From the NCBI GenBank assembly GCA_942486035.1, contig CALNXK010000014.1, positions 1,683,501 to 1,747,500 on the forward strand: DNA of 64,000 nt, written 5' to 3'. The stretch comes from Porites lobata. Its lineage: Eukaryota; Cnidaria; Anthozoa; Scleractinia; Poritidae. This document shows, in pieces, positions 35,271 to 50,300 of the stretch; positions within the stretch are counted from its first letter, which is position 1; each line of letters starts with the position of its first letter. The notes under the pieces were generated by a model that saw only the letters and a list, made by a program, of their open reading frames with translations, was not told the DNA's origin and did no database searches. The position numbers were made by a program, and so were the translations under genes.

Positions 35271-37450
35271 TTAGGCAAAAGATCATAAAATATCGTACCG
35301 TAATTGCTGAATTTGCGCCCGGGAGGCTTATTTAATTGTTTGAGTTGCGAGAGAGCTAATTCGCACACCTAAAATTGCGAGTGTGTGGTGTATATACTTG
35401 GCTTTATTGTTCTGTTATAACTAAGTTCTGTCGCCGTCCTCAACGGAAGCCACGTCTTAAACATCCGACCATGTGATGTCTTCAAATGGGTCACTCTCCA
35501 GTGACTGTACATGTCTTGCTCTATTCATTGAAAGTAATCGTACTGTATACCGTACATTTAGTAAGGAGGACAAGGTGTGTTGGGGGAGTGCGCTTATTCG
35601 AAGGGGGGCACTCATTTAACATTTCTAGCGAAAAGGGGGGCGCTAATTCGAACATTTACAGTAGGTATTAGGTGCAGGACGTAAAAAGTTCCTCGTCTGA
35701 CTTATGGGGCCTCAGATGGAAAAACTGGAAAAGGTCTACCAAAAAGCTCATACAAGATAAGGTAAGGTCGCGGATGTGAGGACAACACACTGTGCCCTCC
35801 TTAAGATCGAAGTCAGCATAAAAAGGCGCCATTGGCTGCCGCTATCAGTCCCTTACCAGCTAACTATATATGTGTAAAAGTGGAAGTGGTAACGGAGAAA
35901 CCAGCACAAATGACACAGAGGATAAACTGTTGTTGGGACGAGACCAAATAAATTATGCCACCCAAGTGATAGAGAGGTAAGAGGGATCGTAAACCAGCTG
36001 TCTTTAATGAACAAACAATAAATGATGTATAAATAAAATACAATTGATACTCAGAGCAACCAGCGGGCAGCTTCCCACTTCAACTTTGATTTATAAGTGT
36101 TTGCTAAAGTAACGTGCTTGTCCATTTTAGAACGTTATACTTAGCTGTTGCAAAAGGTCTGTCTCAACTCTATTACTGTGATCAGTTATACCAACTGGTG
36201 AGTTACATGTAGCTGCAGAGGATTGTACACCCTCACAAGCTAGTTCTTTAACTTTTCTGTTTGACCCATAGGGTAGTAAAGGGATTGTCGAATTGAGTCA
36301 GCAGCTAGCTTATCAACGCCAAAAACCACATCGGCGATGATCGGAATACCGTCCAACCTCCGGATGCGACCACCTTTCCTGCGCGACCACCTCTCATCAG
36401 CGCCCAGTTTTCCAAAATACCAAAAGTTTGTAAGTCAAATCACTATATTTGGAACATCTTGAAAGCGACCACCTCTCGTTAGCGTCCAGATTACTTTTGT
36501 AGCTGAAAGTTGGAAATTTTCTTTTGGTTTTTAACTCCGCTTGACAGATAATAGAGCGGAAATTGGACAGTGCTGTGTGATTCTGAGCCTAAGTCGTTCG
36601 AGCAATTATCTCGACTCTTTTTTACCAAAAAACGAGGTACATTTATTTTGTATCTACTGCAGTATGTTACCAGACACAGACCCTGCGCTTCGTGGAACCA
36701 CATGTACAGTTGCCGTTAAGGATTGTTCCTTTTTTACTTCACTTAATTATTTTTGCTTTCGTTTCAGTTCAAAAATTTGACCCATTATGGTTTGAACTAT
36801 CGTAAGCGACCACCTCCCGTAAGCGACCAACTAGGCTCGACATTTTGGGTGGTCACTTACGGGAGGTTCGACTGCAATCAACTCTGCCACCCTTTACGTG
36901 AAAATAGCTCATACCTTCGATAAACTTTTTTCACTTCAAGCGCTTATTTTGGAAAAACAATGCCAAGGTTTAGGTAAGGAGTATTTAATTTTTTTTTTTG
37001 CGACTTTCTTCTTCATTTCTTTCATAAAAGCTACCATTCCATATATTTATGCATAGTCTAACTAAGTGCTATTAATTGAAGTATAGACTCATGATAATAT
37101 CTCATTGAAGGACACAATCAACAATCAGAGGGCAGCCATCCTCTAATTGTAGAGATATGAAAAAGTGCAAGACTCAAACATATTACTGTTACGAGCCTCG
37201 TCTGTATGGGTATTATACAAGTCATGGTAATTTCGTATGTTATATTCAAAGTAAACTTTTTATAAAATTACCACTCCTAATTGATACTATTCTAAGCTGG
37301 CCTTTCACCTTCCTTAAACAGACACCTGTTAAATAGAAATGATCATTCTTCTACTTTCAAACGCAATTGCTTTAATTTGACACGCTTATCACTTGAAGTG
37401 GATCCCTTTCAATGAGTAACGTGAGTCAATGAGTAATGAATCAACCAGTT
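35271..37450. other. KDZ element interior, noncoding
   Basis: No gene recognised. Near 35,580-35,670 there are 'gcgcttattcgaa' and 'ggggggcgctaattcgaa' phrases typical of a MITE end. A clearer MITE at 36,350-36,874 is listed separately. Confidence 0.4.
36350..36874. repeat. MITE with 'gcgaccacctcc' subterminal repeats
   Basis: Left end 'cgtccaacctccggatgcga' and right end 'cacttacgggaggttcgact' are inverted. 'gcgaccacctc' recurs at 36,390, 36,468 and 36,807 next to the ends. Noncoding, about 525 bp. Confidence 0.6.
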
Positions 37451-37545
37451 ACTAACCCCTACCTAACCCTAATCTAACTCTAAGACTAACCCTAAGCCTA
37501 GCATTAACCCCACACTAACCCTAGCTCTAACCTAAACTTAAACTG
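37451..37545 (+). repeat. Degenerate telomere-like CTAACCC tract
   Basis: About 95 bp made almost entirely of 'ctaaccc', 'ctaaccct', 'ctaactct' and 'ctaagcct' words, matching a decayed version of the metazoan telomere repeat (TTAGGG on the other strand). It lies in the noncoding middle of the KDZ element. Confidence 0.6.
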
Positions 37546-37686
37546 ACCTGACTCCCTAGAGCTTAACTCACAGCTCACCGACTCGAAACACTCCAAAAAA
37601 GCTTTCTCTCCCAAAGGTGTCTGCATTCACATCTCCGAAACATTTTAAGTCTGAACACTAATGGAACACGTTTCACTGCAAGACGT

Positions 37687-38265
37687 GTTCACACTGGGCG
37701 GTAAATTGCGCGAAACAAGGACGAAACCTGTTTAGTCTAAGCATGATTGATACTACCTCGCGAGGTTGATTCGATCTCATTTAGATGAATTGAAACAAGT
37801 TAAACATGGCGGATTGAGAAGGTGGAAGTCGAAAGAACCTAAACTGCTACCACGAGGAAAAGAAATTTTCAGTACAAATATGGCCTACAGGAAAAACATT
37901 TAAACTTTAACTGATGGACTGGTGAAGAAAGTCAACGTCAGTTGTCAGCCACGGGCCTAAAGCAAAATTAGTATTTGGTACAATATTGTCCAAAAAAGTA
38001 ACGCAAACGTCAGTCCGACAAGCGCTGGCGAAAACGGGAAAACATGTAACGAAGGCATCGCCAATGCCGTCTTCTTGTAAACCGCTGCATTTTATGATAT
38101 CATGATAGGTGCCGTGAAAAAAACATATATTATGCAAAAAAGGAGTAGGCGTGTTTGAAACGAACAATTTATGTGAACAATGTTTTTAACAAACATGTTT
38201 ATCAGAAACGTGTTTCATGTAAACTTGGTTACTCTAAGCATGTTTCGTGCAGGTGTGAACACAGC
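37687..38265. repeat. Possible MITE with 'gtgttcacac' ends
   Basis: 'gtgttcacactgggc' at the left and 'aggtgtgaacacagc' at the right are inverted. 'gtttagtctaagcatg' and 'tactctaagcatgtttc' lie inside them. It abuts the 3' end of the homeodomain-HMG gene. Boundaries are approximate. Confidence 0.45.
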
Positions 38266-38325
38266 ATTAGAGAGACTCTTGACTGTATGTGTTAGTAGAA
38301 ATGACATACCCTCTCAGTTTTGATT

Positions 38326-41300
38326 TCACGTGGAACAGATTAATCCTGCCTGACGTAGAGTGGCTAAAATAACAGAACGGACAGCCACAGGTAAATGAAA
38401 TGAAAATTCTGGGTCCACGTTTACAGTGAACTCAAAATATAGAGGGCCATGGGCAGTGCGGATGATGTTCTTGCCTAAAACAGTATCGTTATTTATCACA
38501 GAGTAAGAGCCATCATCCTGAAGGTCTAACCAGTGGCCTCTTATCTTCGTGGTACTGACTGCTTTCATTATCCTGGAAGGTTTCGATATTGTGTGAAATA
38601 GCCAGAATGGTTCATCGGCAGTTGTATAGATAGGCAACACTAAACTTGATGCATCATCTGAATGCTTCATGTTCACACCAACAGACAACCAAGCATCTGG
38701 TGAAAAAAAGGGTGAACATGAAGCATATAGGGTCAACTTCTCTGTTGCTGAGAGACACAAGTCCACCACCTCGACATCTGCCTCTTCGATTTGACCTTGC
38801 CCATCTAACGCACGCTTCGCCACATCTCCTCCAGCAATTTTTGTCAGAACAGGTAAAATATCACCGGTGGGTTGAGGATTGCTAGGTCCACTCTCTGCAA
38901 CGCACCCATCTGGCTCATCTGAGTGAGGCTGATTGTTAGCAACAGTAAAATAAATTTTGTCTGCTGCCAACATGATCTGCCTCAGCTGCAGACGGCCGTA
39001 ATTGTACGGCTTCTTGAAAATTATCCCCTCTGGCAGGCCATGAATTTCAAAGCCCCCTTTCAAATAAGGCACCCTATATCCTTTTTTACCACAAGCTTCG
39101 CCTAAAAAAGAATTAAGGCCAGGCATCAGTCAATAAAATAATTGTGTCATGGCATGTCATTAACACATCAATAACATGTTGACATGCGGTCTCCTTCAGA
39201 AGATTATTAATGTTTCAGCGAGTGTAAAAAGTCAAAAACCATTCCCTTTTCAATGAACAATCAGTGTTGCTTATCATGGAATTGCATGGCTATATCAAGA
39301 GGTGCAATACAACATGGGACAAACTATTTGTTATACATTAATGAGTATGCACTTTTTAAATATATATTAGAGAGTTGAAATTAACCCAGTCAGTAAGTAA
39401 GTCAGTAATTTTTTAATGAAAGGCATTATCAAAATACTTACTATATTTTTTGTTGAAAAGATCTTGAACATCAGAAACAGAAAAATGGTGTTTGTCACTT
39501 CCTAAATAAGAAAAAACAGCAATATTATAAAGATACTTTTTACACTCGTACCGTGGCAGGATTAGCTCAGTCGGTAGAGCGTTTTACTGCAGAGCGGAAG
39601 GTCGTCGGTTTGATTCCTGGCTCAGGGTCTTAAAATGACTGAGAAATGAAGGTACTTCCTTTGCACTGCAAGCGGCGAGACCAGTTCGCGTGGCTCGGAT
39701 GACCACGTAAAATGGCGGTCCCGTCTCCATTAGGAGACGTAAAAATAGTGTCCACAATAGTGTCCACAATTAGTACTTTTGTGCTAAATACATTGACACT
39801 CAAATAAAAAGTGCAAAAAATGCATATATTATATATTATTACATATCTTTATATCACAAGTGTGATGTGAGGCAGAAGTTGTAACCGTGTAATATCCTCT
39901 ATATATGTGTGTGGGGAAAAACTACTTACACACAGTAAAGATCTTTATACCCAGACCTTGCATGGTTTGAGATTTAGAACCGCATCAGCCCCAGGACCAA
40001 TGCACACCTTGTACGAGAAAATAGCCAAGCAAAGGGATTACCAGTAAGTAGCATTCAATGGTTAATATCCCATTAAAATATTAAATTACTGGTTGTTTGC
40101 AGTAGACACTTTAAGAGGTTAAGGATTACTAACCAAAATATTCACGAAACTTTAGGCTTATATCTTGATTGGCTGCCAGGAAAGAGGTACCATCCCTGGA
40201 GCCCATGTGGAAAACCTCTCCACTCACATCCATGTACAACACAGATGCCTGACAGCCCAAATCTTCCAGCACCATTATCTATTAAAACACAGACAAAAAA
40301 AATAGAACATTTTATTTGACCTCTAAGTACCCTGACAATAAGTAGCAATATTTTACATAAATTACAATTCACTAAAAGTTATTGATTTAAAAATCAAGTA
40401 ATTGCCTCCTTAACTGAAGCAATTTTCATCTGATCATTAGTTAGTTAACTGCTCCGATACAAGCAGATGACATTGTACTACTCTTTTAAGAGCCATTAAT
40501 AACAGTGGCCAGAGGACCTCTTATGCAATGTGCTTGTATTAAAAAGTACTTGGAATTAATATACACATATCCGAAAAAGAGAGAATGTACAATGTATATC
40601 TTAGCTCAAGAAAGAACAACAATGAAACAGCCTCTTATGTACGTAAATAACAACATTACTGTGATGATTACCTCTTCAAGTAGTTTCTTTCTGTGTCGCT
40701 CAATTAATTTTTTTCTTTGCTCTTCTGACAGTTCTGATACTTTCACATCTAATTCTTTGAACGCTTTTGCAGAGTTTTCATATTTTTCCTTTTCTTCTTT
40801 TGTCTGCAATTTCCACTTTTCAGATGCACGCTTATTTTTGTCTTCGTATGTCAGACCCTTACATTCATCTGCAAATTTTAAAATATTGTGCCATCAAATT
40901 AGAAAACATTTTAACTTGGCAAGCCAATTTTCTAAATGTCATTTTGTAAAATGCAGAAAGACAACTTCAACGGTCACACCACAGGATTTCATCCACAGAC
41001 TCAAAAGTTACAACCAGCTATATTATATTCTGAGACTACATCATTCAAAACGTAAGACATAAAAATGAATGATCAAGTTTGCAGTCCAATTCTCAAATAA
41101 ATACAAGTATTCCCTGAGAAAACTTGTCAGTTTTTAATAAAGCATTACAAGAAAATAACCTTAAATTCAAGCATGAGTGTATGGGGAGGGAAAATGAAAA
41201 AAAAAATTAAAGTTTAGTTTTTCCCTTCTTTAATTGAAAATCTATATAAACAGCCATGTGGTGGCTTATTACAGGTAAAGTAACTTAATTATACACATAT

Positions 41301-44300
41301 GCTATACCACAAAGCATAGCCTATAGTTAAACATTAGTCACAATGCAGTAAACAGCACTGCACAAGCTCCTGCTGATGCCCAAAACCTAGTTTACATGAT
41401 CTGCATAAATTATTACATAATCTAGAGAAGAACTTCAGTATGCAGATGGCCTTGCAAAGGTGCAATGTTTGCTGTTCTAGACTTTCTATTCACTCTGAAG
41501 CTTCCTCAACTCAACTAGAGATGCTTTTTACCCCTCTTTAATCCATAACATTCCTTAAAAAATTCACAACTGTTTTCAGATCTGGTTGGTATACACATGT
41601 TGTACCTCACCATCACACATGCAAGTGAGCTACATGTAAATACCCAGGACTCCCAGCTATTAATAAAGGAGTGCAAACAACAGTTGAAAGTGCAGTCAAA
41701 CCTGTTTATAACAATCACCCTTGAGGAAATGGCCAGGTGACGGCTACTTTTATATACAGGGTGACCTCTATACAAGGTCCACTTAACAGCAAATGATATT
41801 AAATTTCAAAAAGTTGTCTGGTGACCATAATACACAGAGTGAGCACTATATACAGGGCCGTTATACACAGGTTTGACTGTAAAAAGGTAGATTTTTGTTT
41901 TCTCTTCACCTGTTTTAAAAAATTCAGCACAAAATAAATTGTAAGAATGAGGGCCTCTGGCAGCCTTGACTCTCTTTAATGTTAAGTCACTTTCATCATT
42001 TAATGTTTCTTGTGATCTTTTTCTTTTCTGATTTCCAATCCATTTCTGAAAATAAGTCAAAATTGAACTCTCTTTGAAAACAAAAATTGCATTTAATAGT
42101 AAGAATGAATGATCCAGTAAATGAAATGTTAGTGCAGGTTTATTTACATAAATATATGAACCTACTAACAACTCAAACGTATTGAACCTCATCATTTAAG
42201 GTCTAAGGAACAGGGGTTACCCTTTTTTCATCCAATAATTCAAGAAATTGTCAAGGACTCTCAAGGATCAGATTTCCATTGTTAAAGGGTCCCATTAAGT
42301 GCTTAATCAAACCAATTAATGATCGGCTCGTGATGTACAAGCTTTTCTCGTGTTCTCCCAACATCCAGCATGGGTTATCACACGGGTAAACCCATAGAAA
42401 GTGTGGTCTATTGCTTAAATAAACATCAAACAACTAAATGAATGAATGGCTAAATAAAAATCAATCAATAAATCAATCAGTCAATCAATAAGGTGTACAA
42501 GGTCCATAAAAAGTTAGGATTGCTCTATTGAATGCTTTTTATTCCTTGTGAAGCAAGGTTTATAATCTCGTCGTGCGACGAGCATCTCAAGGCCAGCGTG
42601 ATTTTGTCTTGGCTATAAATCTATCGAGTTTGGTTGGTGTCCGCCTTGACGTCATCCAGAGTTGTCACGTCAAAGTGCAATAGTAATTCTCATGAACTGC
42701 ATCCTTAATGATCGACATTGCTACTTGTAATTTTCTATTTCAGTGATTATGTTTGCACTTTACTGTTACAAACAATAGTTGACAAGTGTGATTATGTACC
42801 AAAAAAAGTGCAAACACTTTTATAGCTGTAGTTCACCTAACTGTAAGACGGCCAAAACGGTCGATGCAAGAACAACAGATTTGAGCTTAAGTTTTACGAG
42901 TTTATTGAACAAACAGGAAAAACGGGAACGAGAAACTAAAATACAAAAATAAAGCAAAAACTACAATAAGCTAACCAGTATTTACAAGCTAAATATTAGA
43001 AACAAGAATAAGACTAGATAACTGATTGCATAATGCTCACTAATAATTGCATTTAAAAAGGGCAATTACATTACTCACAAAAACTATAAAAGTGACTTAA
43101 AAATGTAAACAAACCAAAAGCTGAGTATAATCTGAGAACTATTACATGAAGTGCAAAATAGACAAGACCAAGGGATTTGGATTACATGTCTTGCATAACA
43201 ATGCAGCATGACTAAGCTAATAACTAGTACAATGAAACTAAACCACGAAAAGCAATGACAAAAGGATAATTTGGAACAAAAATGGATTGAACACAAGGGA
43301 ACAATTACAGAAAATGATTGGAAACCAAAGGTAAGCGATGATACAGTAACTATTGGTGAGAACAATAGCAGAATGTTTAATAGGCAAATTACATGCTGTG
43401 CCAGACTAAAGGTCAAATGAGGTAAACATTCTAAACAGAAAGCTATTGAAAATGCGGCTAAATTATAAAATAATATTGCTACAAACTAGGGAAATAGAAA
43501 GCTAATAAACTAAGCTAAAAGGACTAAAATAATAACAAATAGGAAAATAATGTAACATACCAAATGTTATTGATAACTAAACATCCGTGGGAGGCTTGAA
43601 AATGTACTTGCCTTGAGGACTTGCTCTACTTAGGTAAACCAACTGAACCAACTGAATTTACTGAGCAAATGGTTGCCAATTTATAATAAATTTGGAGGGA
43701 AATCGAAATTAACTAAAAACCAAATAAGGCTAGGGAGTGAATTTACTGCCCACTAATACAGGATTTACCTAAGGGAACTAGGTGTTTACTACTCCTACAC
43801 AACAGGATTTAGGTATAAGAAATGTGTGGGAATAATACAACTACACGTGGTAAACACAATAAGGTGTGTAAGGAAATAAAGATATTTAGGTAAACAACCA
43901 ATTAATAATCATTAGGATAATGAGTATAGTTGAAAATAATTTGGAAATAAAATAAGCTTAAAGTGAACTTCAGTGACCTTGTCACATTCCCCCCTGCTTT
44001 TGCTTGCCATGTCCTCATGCGAGCAATAAAAAATTAAACAAGTCAAGAAATAAAAGGTAATCTTAACCGAAAGTGGGTTACAAATCTTAGCATAAGCCTT
44101 AGGTAGCTGCTGTCCTGGGTATGCGATATGGGTTGCTGTGGTGTCCCTTGTTAAGCCTCGTAGAGCGACGCAAAAATGGTCTCTCAAGGTCTACAGCAGG
44201 TAATGGCACAGGTACACGAGGGGCATCAAAAGCAATCAGAATATCATCATCATCATCAGAAGAGTCGTCAGGGGCTTCTCTCTGTGTTGGGGGTACTGGT

Positions 44301-47300
44301 GCTCGGTTTCGTCTGTGGGTCAGCTGCTGTAACAGTGGTCTAGGCTTAGGACAAATTTGAAGCTCTGCACGGTTGACAGTTCTAGTAACTCCCTGACCAT
44401 CAGCCGGTTCGATTTCGTAGACATTGTCCCGACGATTAACAACCTTGTAAATCTTAGAGTTCCACTTGTCTTGTATCTTAGCTCTCCCTTGGGGATGGCT
44501 GCGAGTGAAAACTCTCTCACCAATGGGAATTTCGTCAGGCTTGACTTGTCTGTGCCGATCAAACTGCTTCTTGCGGAAGATAGCTTCGGCTCGAAGCTTG
44601 CTCTGTGCTTGCTGATGAGCTTCTCGTAGACGATTCTGGTGTAAGGTAAGCCATTCACCATTGTTGCTTGCTTGTTCTTCATGGACATTTGGGAGTAGGA
44701 GATCAATTGGCAACTTAGGATCAATTCCAAACATGAGGTAGTGTGGGGAATACCCGGTAGAGGTATGTGGAGTTGCGTTATATGCATAACACAGTTCCTT
44801 GAGGTGCTCAGGCCACTTTCTCTTTCTCTCAGGTGGGAGGGTACGCAGCAGGTCATGGAGTGTACAGTTGAATCGCTCACACTGCCCATTTCCTTCGGGG
44901 TGGTAAGGAGTGCTTCGGGATTTCTTGATTCCATACATGCGGCACAGCTCTTGAACCACTTCAGCTTCAAAACACCGTCCTTGGTCAGAATGAATTCTCT
45001 TAGGGACACCATACACAAGGAACCAGTCACGTACCAGGGTTTTGACTACGGTGCTGGCCCGCTGATCTCTTGTTGGCACTGCGACTGTAAACTTGGTAAA
45101 CACATCGGTGAGTACTAACACATTCTCCCTGCCATCTGAAGCTGGCTCAAGCTGGGTGAAATCCATAGCTAGTACTTCAAGGGGCTTGGTTGCAATGATG
45201 CTGGTCATTGGGGTCTTAACAGGTAGGTAGGGTCCCTTTGCTACAACACAGCGTTCACATTCTGACAGGTACTTCTTAACATAGTCATGTAGTCCAGGCC
45301 ACCAACAGCGTTCTCGTACCAACTGCTCTGTTCGCTCTGATCCCTGATGGCCACACTCGTCATGAACACCCTTGAGGAGTTCGTCACGGAGACTGTCAGG
45401 TAGGAGAAGCTGTAGGCGCTTGTTGCCATGGTTATCAGAGTTACTGCGGTAGAGAACTCCCTCCTTCTCAATGATACGGTCCCACTGGTTCAGAAGCTTC
45501 TTTGCTCCACTTGTTTCAGCCTTCTTTTCTCTAGGCGACGGCTTGCGACCAATGGTGCGATAGTAAATGAGGCGCTTTATGGCTACATCCACATTCTGCA
45601 GCTTGGCCAACTGTTTACTGTCCCAGGAAGGCACTGGACTGGTACTGTACTGCTGTGGGGGATCTACTGTCAACTGCTCCACTACTGCACTGGGATTTTC
45701 TGCTAGGAACACTGCCGACTGGAGTAACTGTTCTCGAACGGACTCAGGTACAGCGGTAGTGTTAAGAGATGACGCCAAGGCTGCTTCTACTTGATCCACA
45801 TCACACTCTTCGGGTTTCTCCCAGTTAAGACGACTTAATGCATCAGCATTCGTGTTCTGTTTCCCGGCTCGGTACTTGATGTTGAAATTGAAGTTAGCCA
45901 GTTCGCACACCCATCTCTGTTCAACAGCCTTCAACTTGCACTTGGACTGCAGGTAAGTCAGAGGGTTGTTGTCAGTCAGTACTGTAAAGGTGGAGGAAAT
46001 CAGGTGTTCACGGAACTTTTCTGTTACGGCCCACTTGAGAGCTAGGAGTTCCAGTTTTCTGGAGGAGTAGTTCTCCATATTTCTCTCTGCTCCTCTTAGG
46101 GCACGGCTAGCATAGGCTATGGGTCTGACTCTTCCATCCTGATCCTGCGACAGCACTGCTCCGAGACCGTCATTGGAGGCATCTACTTCTACAATAAAGG
46201 GCTTCGTGTAATCAGGGTAGGCTAATACGGATGGACTGGTAAGGGCTTGCTTGAGGCTTTCAAATGCTTTTTGGCAGTCTTGGTTCCAGCTGCCTTCAAC
46301 GGACTTGTTTCTTTGTTTACCATTCTTGCCACCTTCGTACAGGGTAGAGACCAGTTCATGCAGGGGTCTTGCTACTTGTGCGAAGTGAGGAACAAATCTG
46401 CGGTAGTACGAGGCAAAACCCAGGAATGATCTCAGGTCCTTCAGGGTCTTTGGCTTAGGCCAGTTCGTTACTGCTTCTGTCTTGGCAGGATCAGTAGCCA
46501 CGCCTTCAGCAGACACCACATGTCCCAGGTACGTAACTTTCGGGCGGAAGAACTGACACTTCTTAGCCTCAATCTTCAGACCATGCTCTTGCAGTTTTCG
46601 GAACACCATCTCAAGGCGCTTCAGGTGAGTGCTGATGTCTTGGCTAAAGACAATGATGTCATCAAGGTAGACAATCAGGATCTCCAACAATTCATCTCGG
46701 AAAATGGTCTGCATAACCCTTTGGAACGTCGCAGGGGCTCCTCCCAATCCGAATGGCATCCTGTTGTATTCGAACAATCCAAAAGGGGTGGTGAAAGCTG
46801 TCTTGTGTCTGTCAGCGGGGGCAACTTCTACTTGGTTGTAAGCAGAGGCCAAATCAATGGTAGAGAAGTACTTAGCACCTCCCAAGATATCAAGGCTCTC
46901 ATCTATTCTTGGTAATGGGTACGCGTCACGTTTCACCTTGGCATTAAGCTGGCGGTAGTCCACACACATGCGCAGGGCACCATTCTTCTTCCGGACTAGG
47001 ACAATGGGGGAGGCATAGTTACTCTGACTGGGTCTGATTACACCTTTATCCAGCAGGTCTTGCAGGTGCTGTTTGACCTCAGCTAACTGATTCGGGTGAA
47101 TGCGTCTGTGACGCTGGTTAACTGGTCTGTCGTCACAGGTTGGAATCTGATGCTGGATCATAGTCGTTCTGCCAAGGCTGTTTTCTTCACTGGAGAATAC
47201 ATCCGCGTAACTGGTGAAGATTCGCAAGGCTTCTTGCTTTTCCGCTGGGGTTCCTGGGAAATTGTCTAGGCTGATTTCTGAGGGTAGGTCTTTTGCTTTA

Positions 47301-50300
47301 GGGGGGCGTATGGGGATGTCAGTCTCTGGGGAGGTAGGCTTCTGCTGCTCTGCACTCAGGGGGTAGGATACTACTACTTCATTACTCTGCACATCAAACT
47401 GTAGCTGCTCTCCACTGGTCACTGTAACTGCACCATGTACCGTTCCAAGGCGAGTTCGTGGCTTTAGCCATACATCTTTTTGGGAAGGGTTCGCTACTTG
47501 TATCAGGAAACACGTCTTAGAGGCATCAACCAAGGTATTCGCTAGCTGGAGGTTTCCTGGTACTGGCACACTGAGGGGTTCAACTAAGGCATTGGGACCA
47601 CAGGCTGGACCAGTGACGGCGACACTTGCTACAGAATTTGAGGGGACTAGGACTGGGTACATTCCAGCGACACGAACAAAACCAGAGGAAGGGTTTTCTG
47701 AAGTCCTTGGTTCAGCATTAGGCCGTTGCTGGAGCAGGGCACCAAACTGCGGAATCTGCGCCAAAACATTCCTCCCAAGGAGTCCAGGTATGTCTCTTCT
47801 CTGCTTGGTAGTGGCTGGGGTGTCTTTTTAGGACCAGTACTCCACAGCTGGGTACTTTCACCCCATCAACCTCTACAGTCAGTTCCAGGTAGCCCAGGTA
47901 CGGAATCTCGAGCCCATTTGCAGCACGAAGGGTCAGCATCTGCCCATTTTTCCTCATGTGCCCGCAGGTTGGCTGGAGTTTCTTGTTATAGAAATCTTCT
48001 GTCACGAAGGATACCATGGAGCCTGAATCTACCATACACAGCACGTCAACACCGCCAAGTCTTGCTTGAATTGTTGGGGTACCACCAACCATATGTATTG
48101 GCATGCAGTCATCATTAGGTAGAGGCTTTGAGCCACTGTTCCCCTCCACGGCATGGCTCACTGCCGTGGAGCTTTCTCGTTTAACGCCGGCAGCTGCTTG
48201 TTTTCAGATCCTCTGTTCCTGCTGCCACCAGCCCGTTCGTTCTGTCTGTTATTTCTTTGGCAGTCTCTGCGGAGATGTGTCCGTGACCCACAGCCAAAAC
48301 ATCCATGCTGCCACCATTGTTGATTACCCATGGAGAGCTGGGAGATGGCCTGTTGCTGCTTCTCTAGGGTAGCCTGCTGACATTGTATCTGCTCTGCCAG
48401 GACCTTCTGTTGCTTTTGGAGGCTCTCTGCCAGGATCTTCTGTCCCGCTACCAGCTCACTAATCACTTTCCGCAGGTCCGCAGCTCCCTTCACCTCATCA
48501 CAGGTGACCTCATTAGGGGGGTGTCCTGTCGTGACCTCACGCACAACAGCCTTTCTTGGGGGGGTTCCGTCCTCGTCAATCCAGCGCTGGACCTCATCTC
48601 TGATCTCTTGAAAGGTTTTGGTGGGGTGGTCTCTGACCCAGCGCTTTATATCTCTTCGGAGCTGGGGGTCTGCCAGGTTCTCCAGGAACTGATCTCTAAG
48701 GAGCTTGTCCTTATCCGTTACCGCTGCTGCATCCAGGCGCTCTACCCGTGCTAGGAGTAGCATCAAGGCATGGGAGAACTCACGAACTGATTCGCGATCC
48801 TTCTGTCTTCTTTCGAAGAACTTCCGTAGGGCTTGGGTGCTGGTGAGTCCCTCACTGAAACAGTCTCGCAGGACCTTGAAGACTGCGGCAGGGCTGGCTC
48901 TCTCCTCAGCTGGACGTAGGCGGACCTCTTCCTTGGCTACACCGTCCAGGTGGTAGAGCAGAAAGTCCACGGCGTCAGCGTCTGTTTGTCCAGTGATGGC
49001 CCGGGTGGCATCCCCAATCCACTCTTCCAACATGCCATCGTCACGGCCGCCAGCAAACTTCCGGAGTTTGCGCTCACGGGGCACCTTAACTGTGATGGGA
49101 CCAGGGTTGTGGAACTTGAAACGGTGGCAGATGCAGTAGCACCACTCTGGTTCTGGAGTTGCTGCTCCAATGCAGTCAACTTGTCAGTCAGTTCCTTTAT
49201 CTGGGCTTCTGTCATCCTATTTGTTAGCTCGTTCCCGTTTTTTCTCTAATTAAGATTTGCTCAAATCCCACTTCTGACACCAAAATGTAAGACGGCCAAA
49301 ACGGTCGATGCAAGAACAACAGATTTGAGCTTAGGTTTTACGAGTTTATTGAACAAACAGGAAAAACGGGAACGAGAAACTAAAATACAAAAATAAAGCA
49401 AAAACTACAATAAGCTAACCAGTATTTACAAGCTAAATATTAGAAACAAGAATAAGACTAGATAACTGATTGCATAATGCTCACTAATAATTGCATTTAA
49501 AAAGGGCAATTACATTACTCACAAAAACTATAAAAGTGACTTAAAAATGTAAACAAACCAAAAGCTGAGTATAATCTGAGAACTATTACATGAAGTGCAA
49601 AATAGACAAGACCAAGGGATTTGGATTACATGTCTTGCATAACAATGCAGCATGACTAAGCTAATAACTAGTACAATGAAACTAAACCACGAAAAGCAAT
49701 GACAAAAGGATAATTTGGAACAAAAATGGATTGAACACAAGGGAACAATTACAGAAAATGATTGGAAACCAAAGGTAAGCGATGATACAGTAACTATTGG
49801 TGAGAACAATAGCAGAATGTTTAATAGGCAAATTACATGCTGTGCCAGACTAAAGGTCAAATGAGGTAAACATTCTAAACAGAAAGCTATTGAAAATGCG
49901 GCTAAATTATAAAATAATATTGCTACAAACTAGGGAAATAGAAAGCTAATAAACTAAGCTAAAAGGACTAAAATAATAACAAATAGGAAAATAATGTAAC
50001 ATACCAAATGTTATTGATAACTAAACATCCGTGGGAGGCTTGAAAATGTACTTGCCTTGAGGACTTGCTCTACTTAGGTAAACCAACTGAACCAACTGAA
50101 TTTACTGAGCAAATGGTTGCCAATTTATAATAAATTTGGAGGAAAATCGAAATTAACTAAAAACCAAATAAGGCTAGGGAGTGAATTTACTGCCCACTAA
50201 TACAGGATTTACCTAAGGGAACTAGGTGTTTACTACTCCTACACAACAGGATTTAGGTATAAGAAATGTGTGGGAATAATACAACTACACGTGGTAAACA

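Noticed and set aside
39555..39630. Functional tRNA gene
   Set aside because: A and B boxes are present, but the acceptor stem does not close and a SINE body and tandem tail follow.
43084..43416. 110-codon frame present twice (also 49,528-49,860)
   Set aside because: It lies inside both LTRs; no protein-like features beyond hydrophobic AT-rich codons.
44121..48956. Several 80-130-codon plus-strand frames
   Set aside because: All are antisense shadows of the gypsy gag-pol region.
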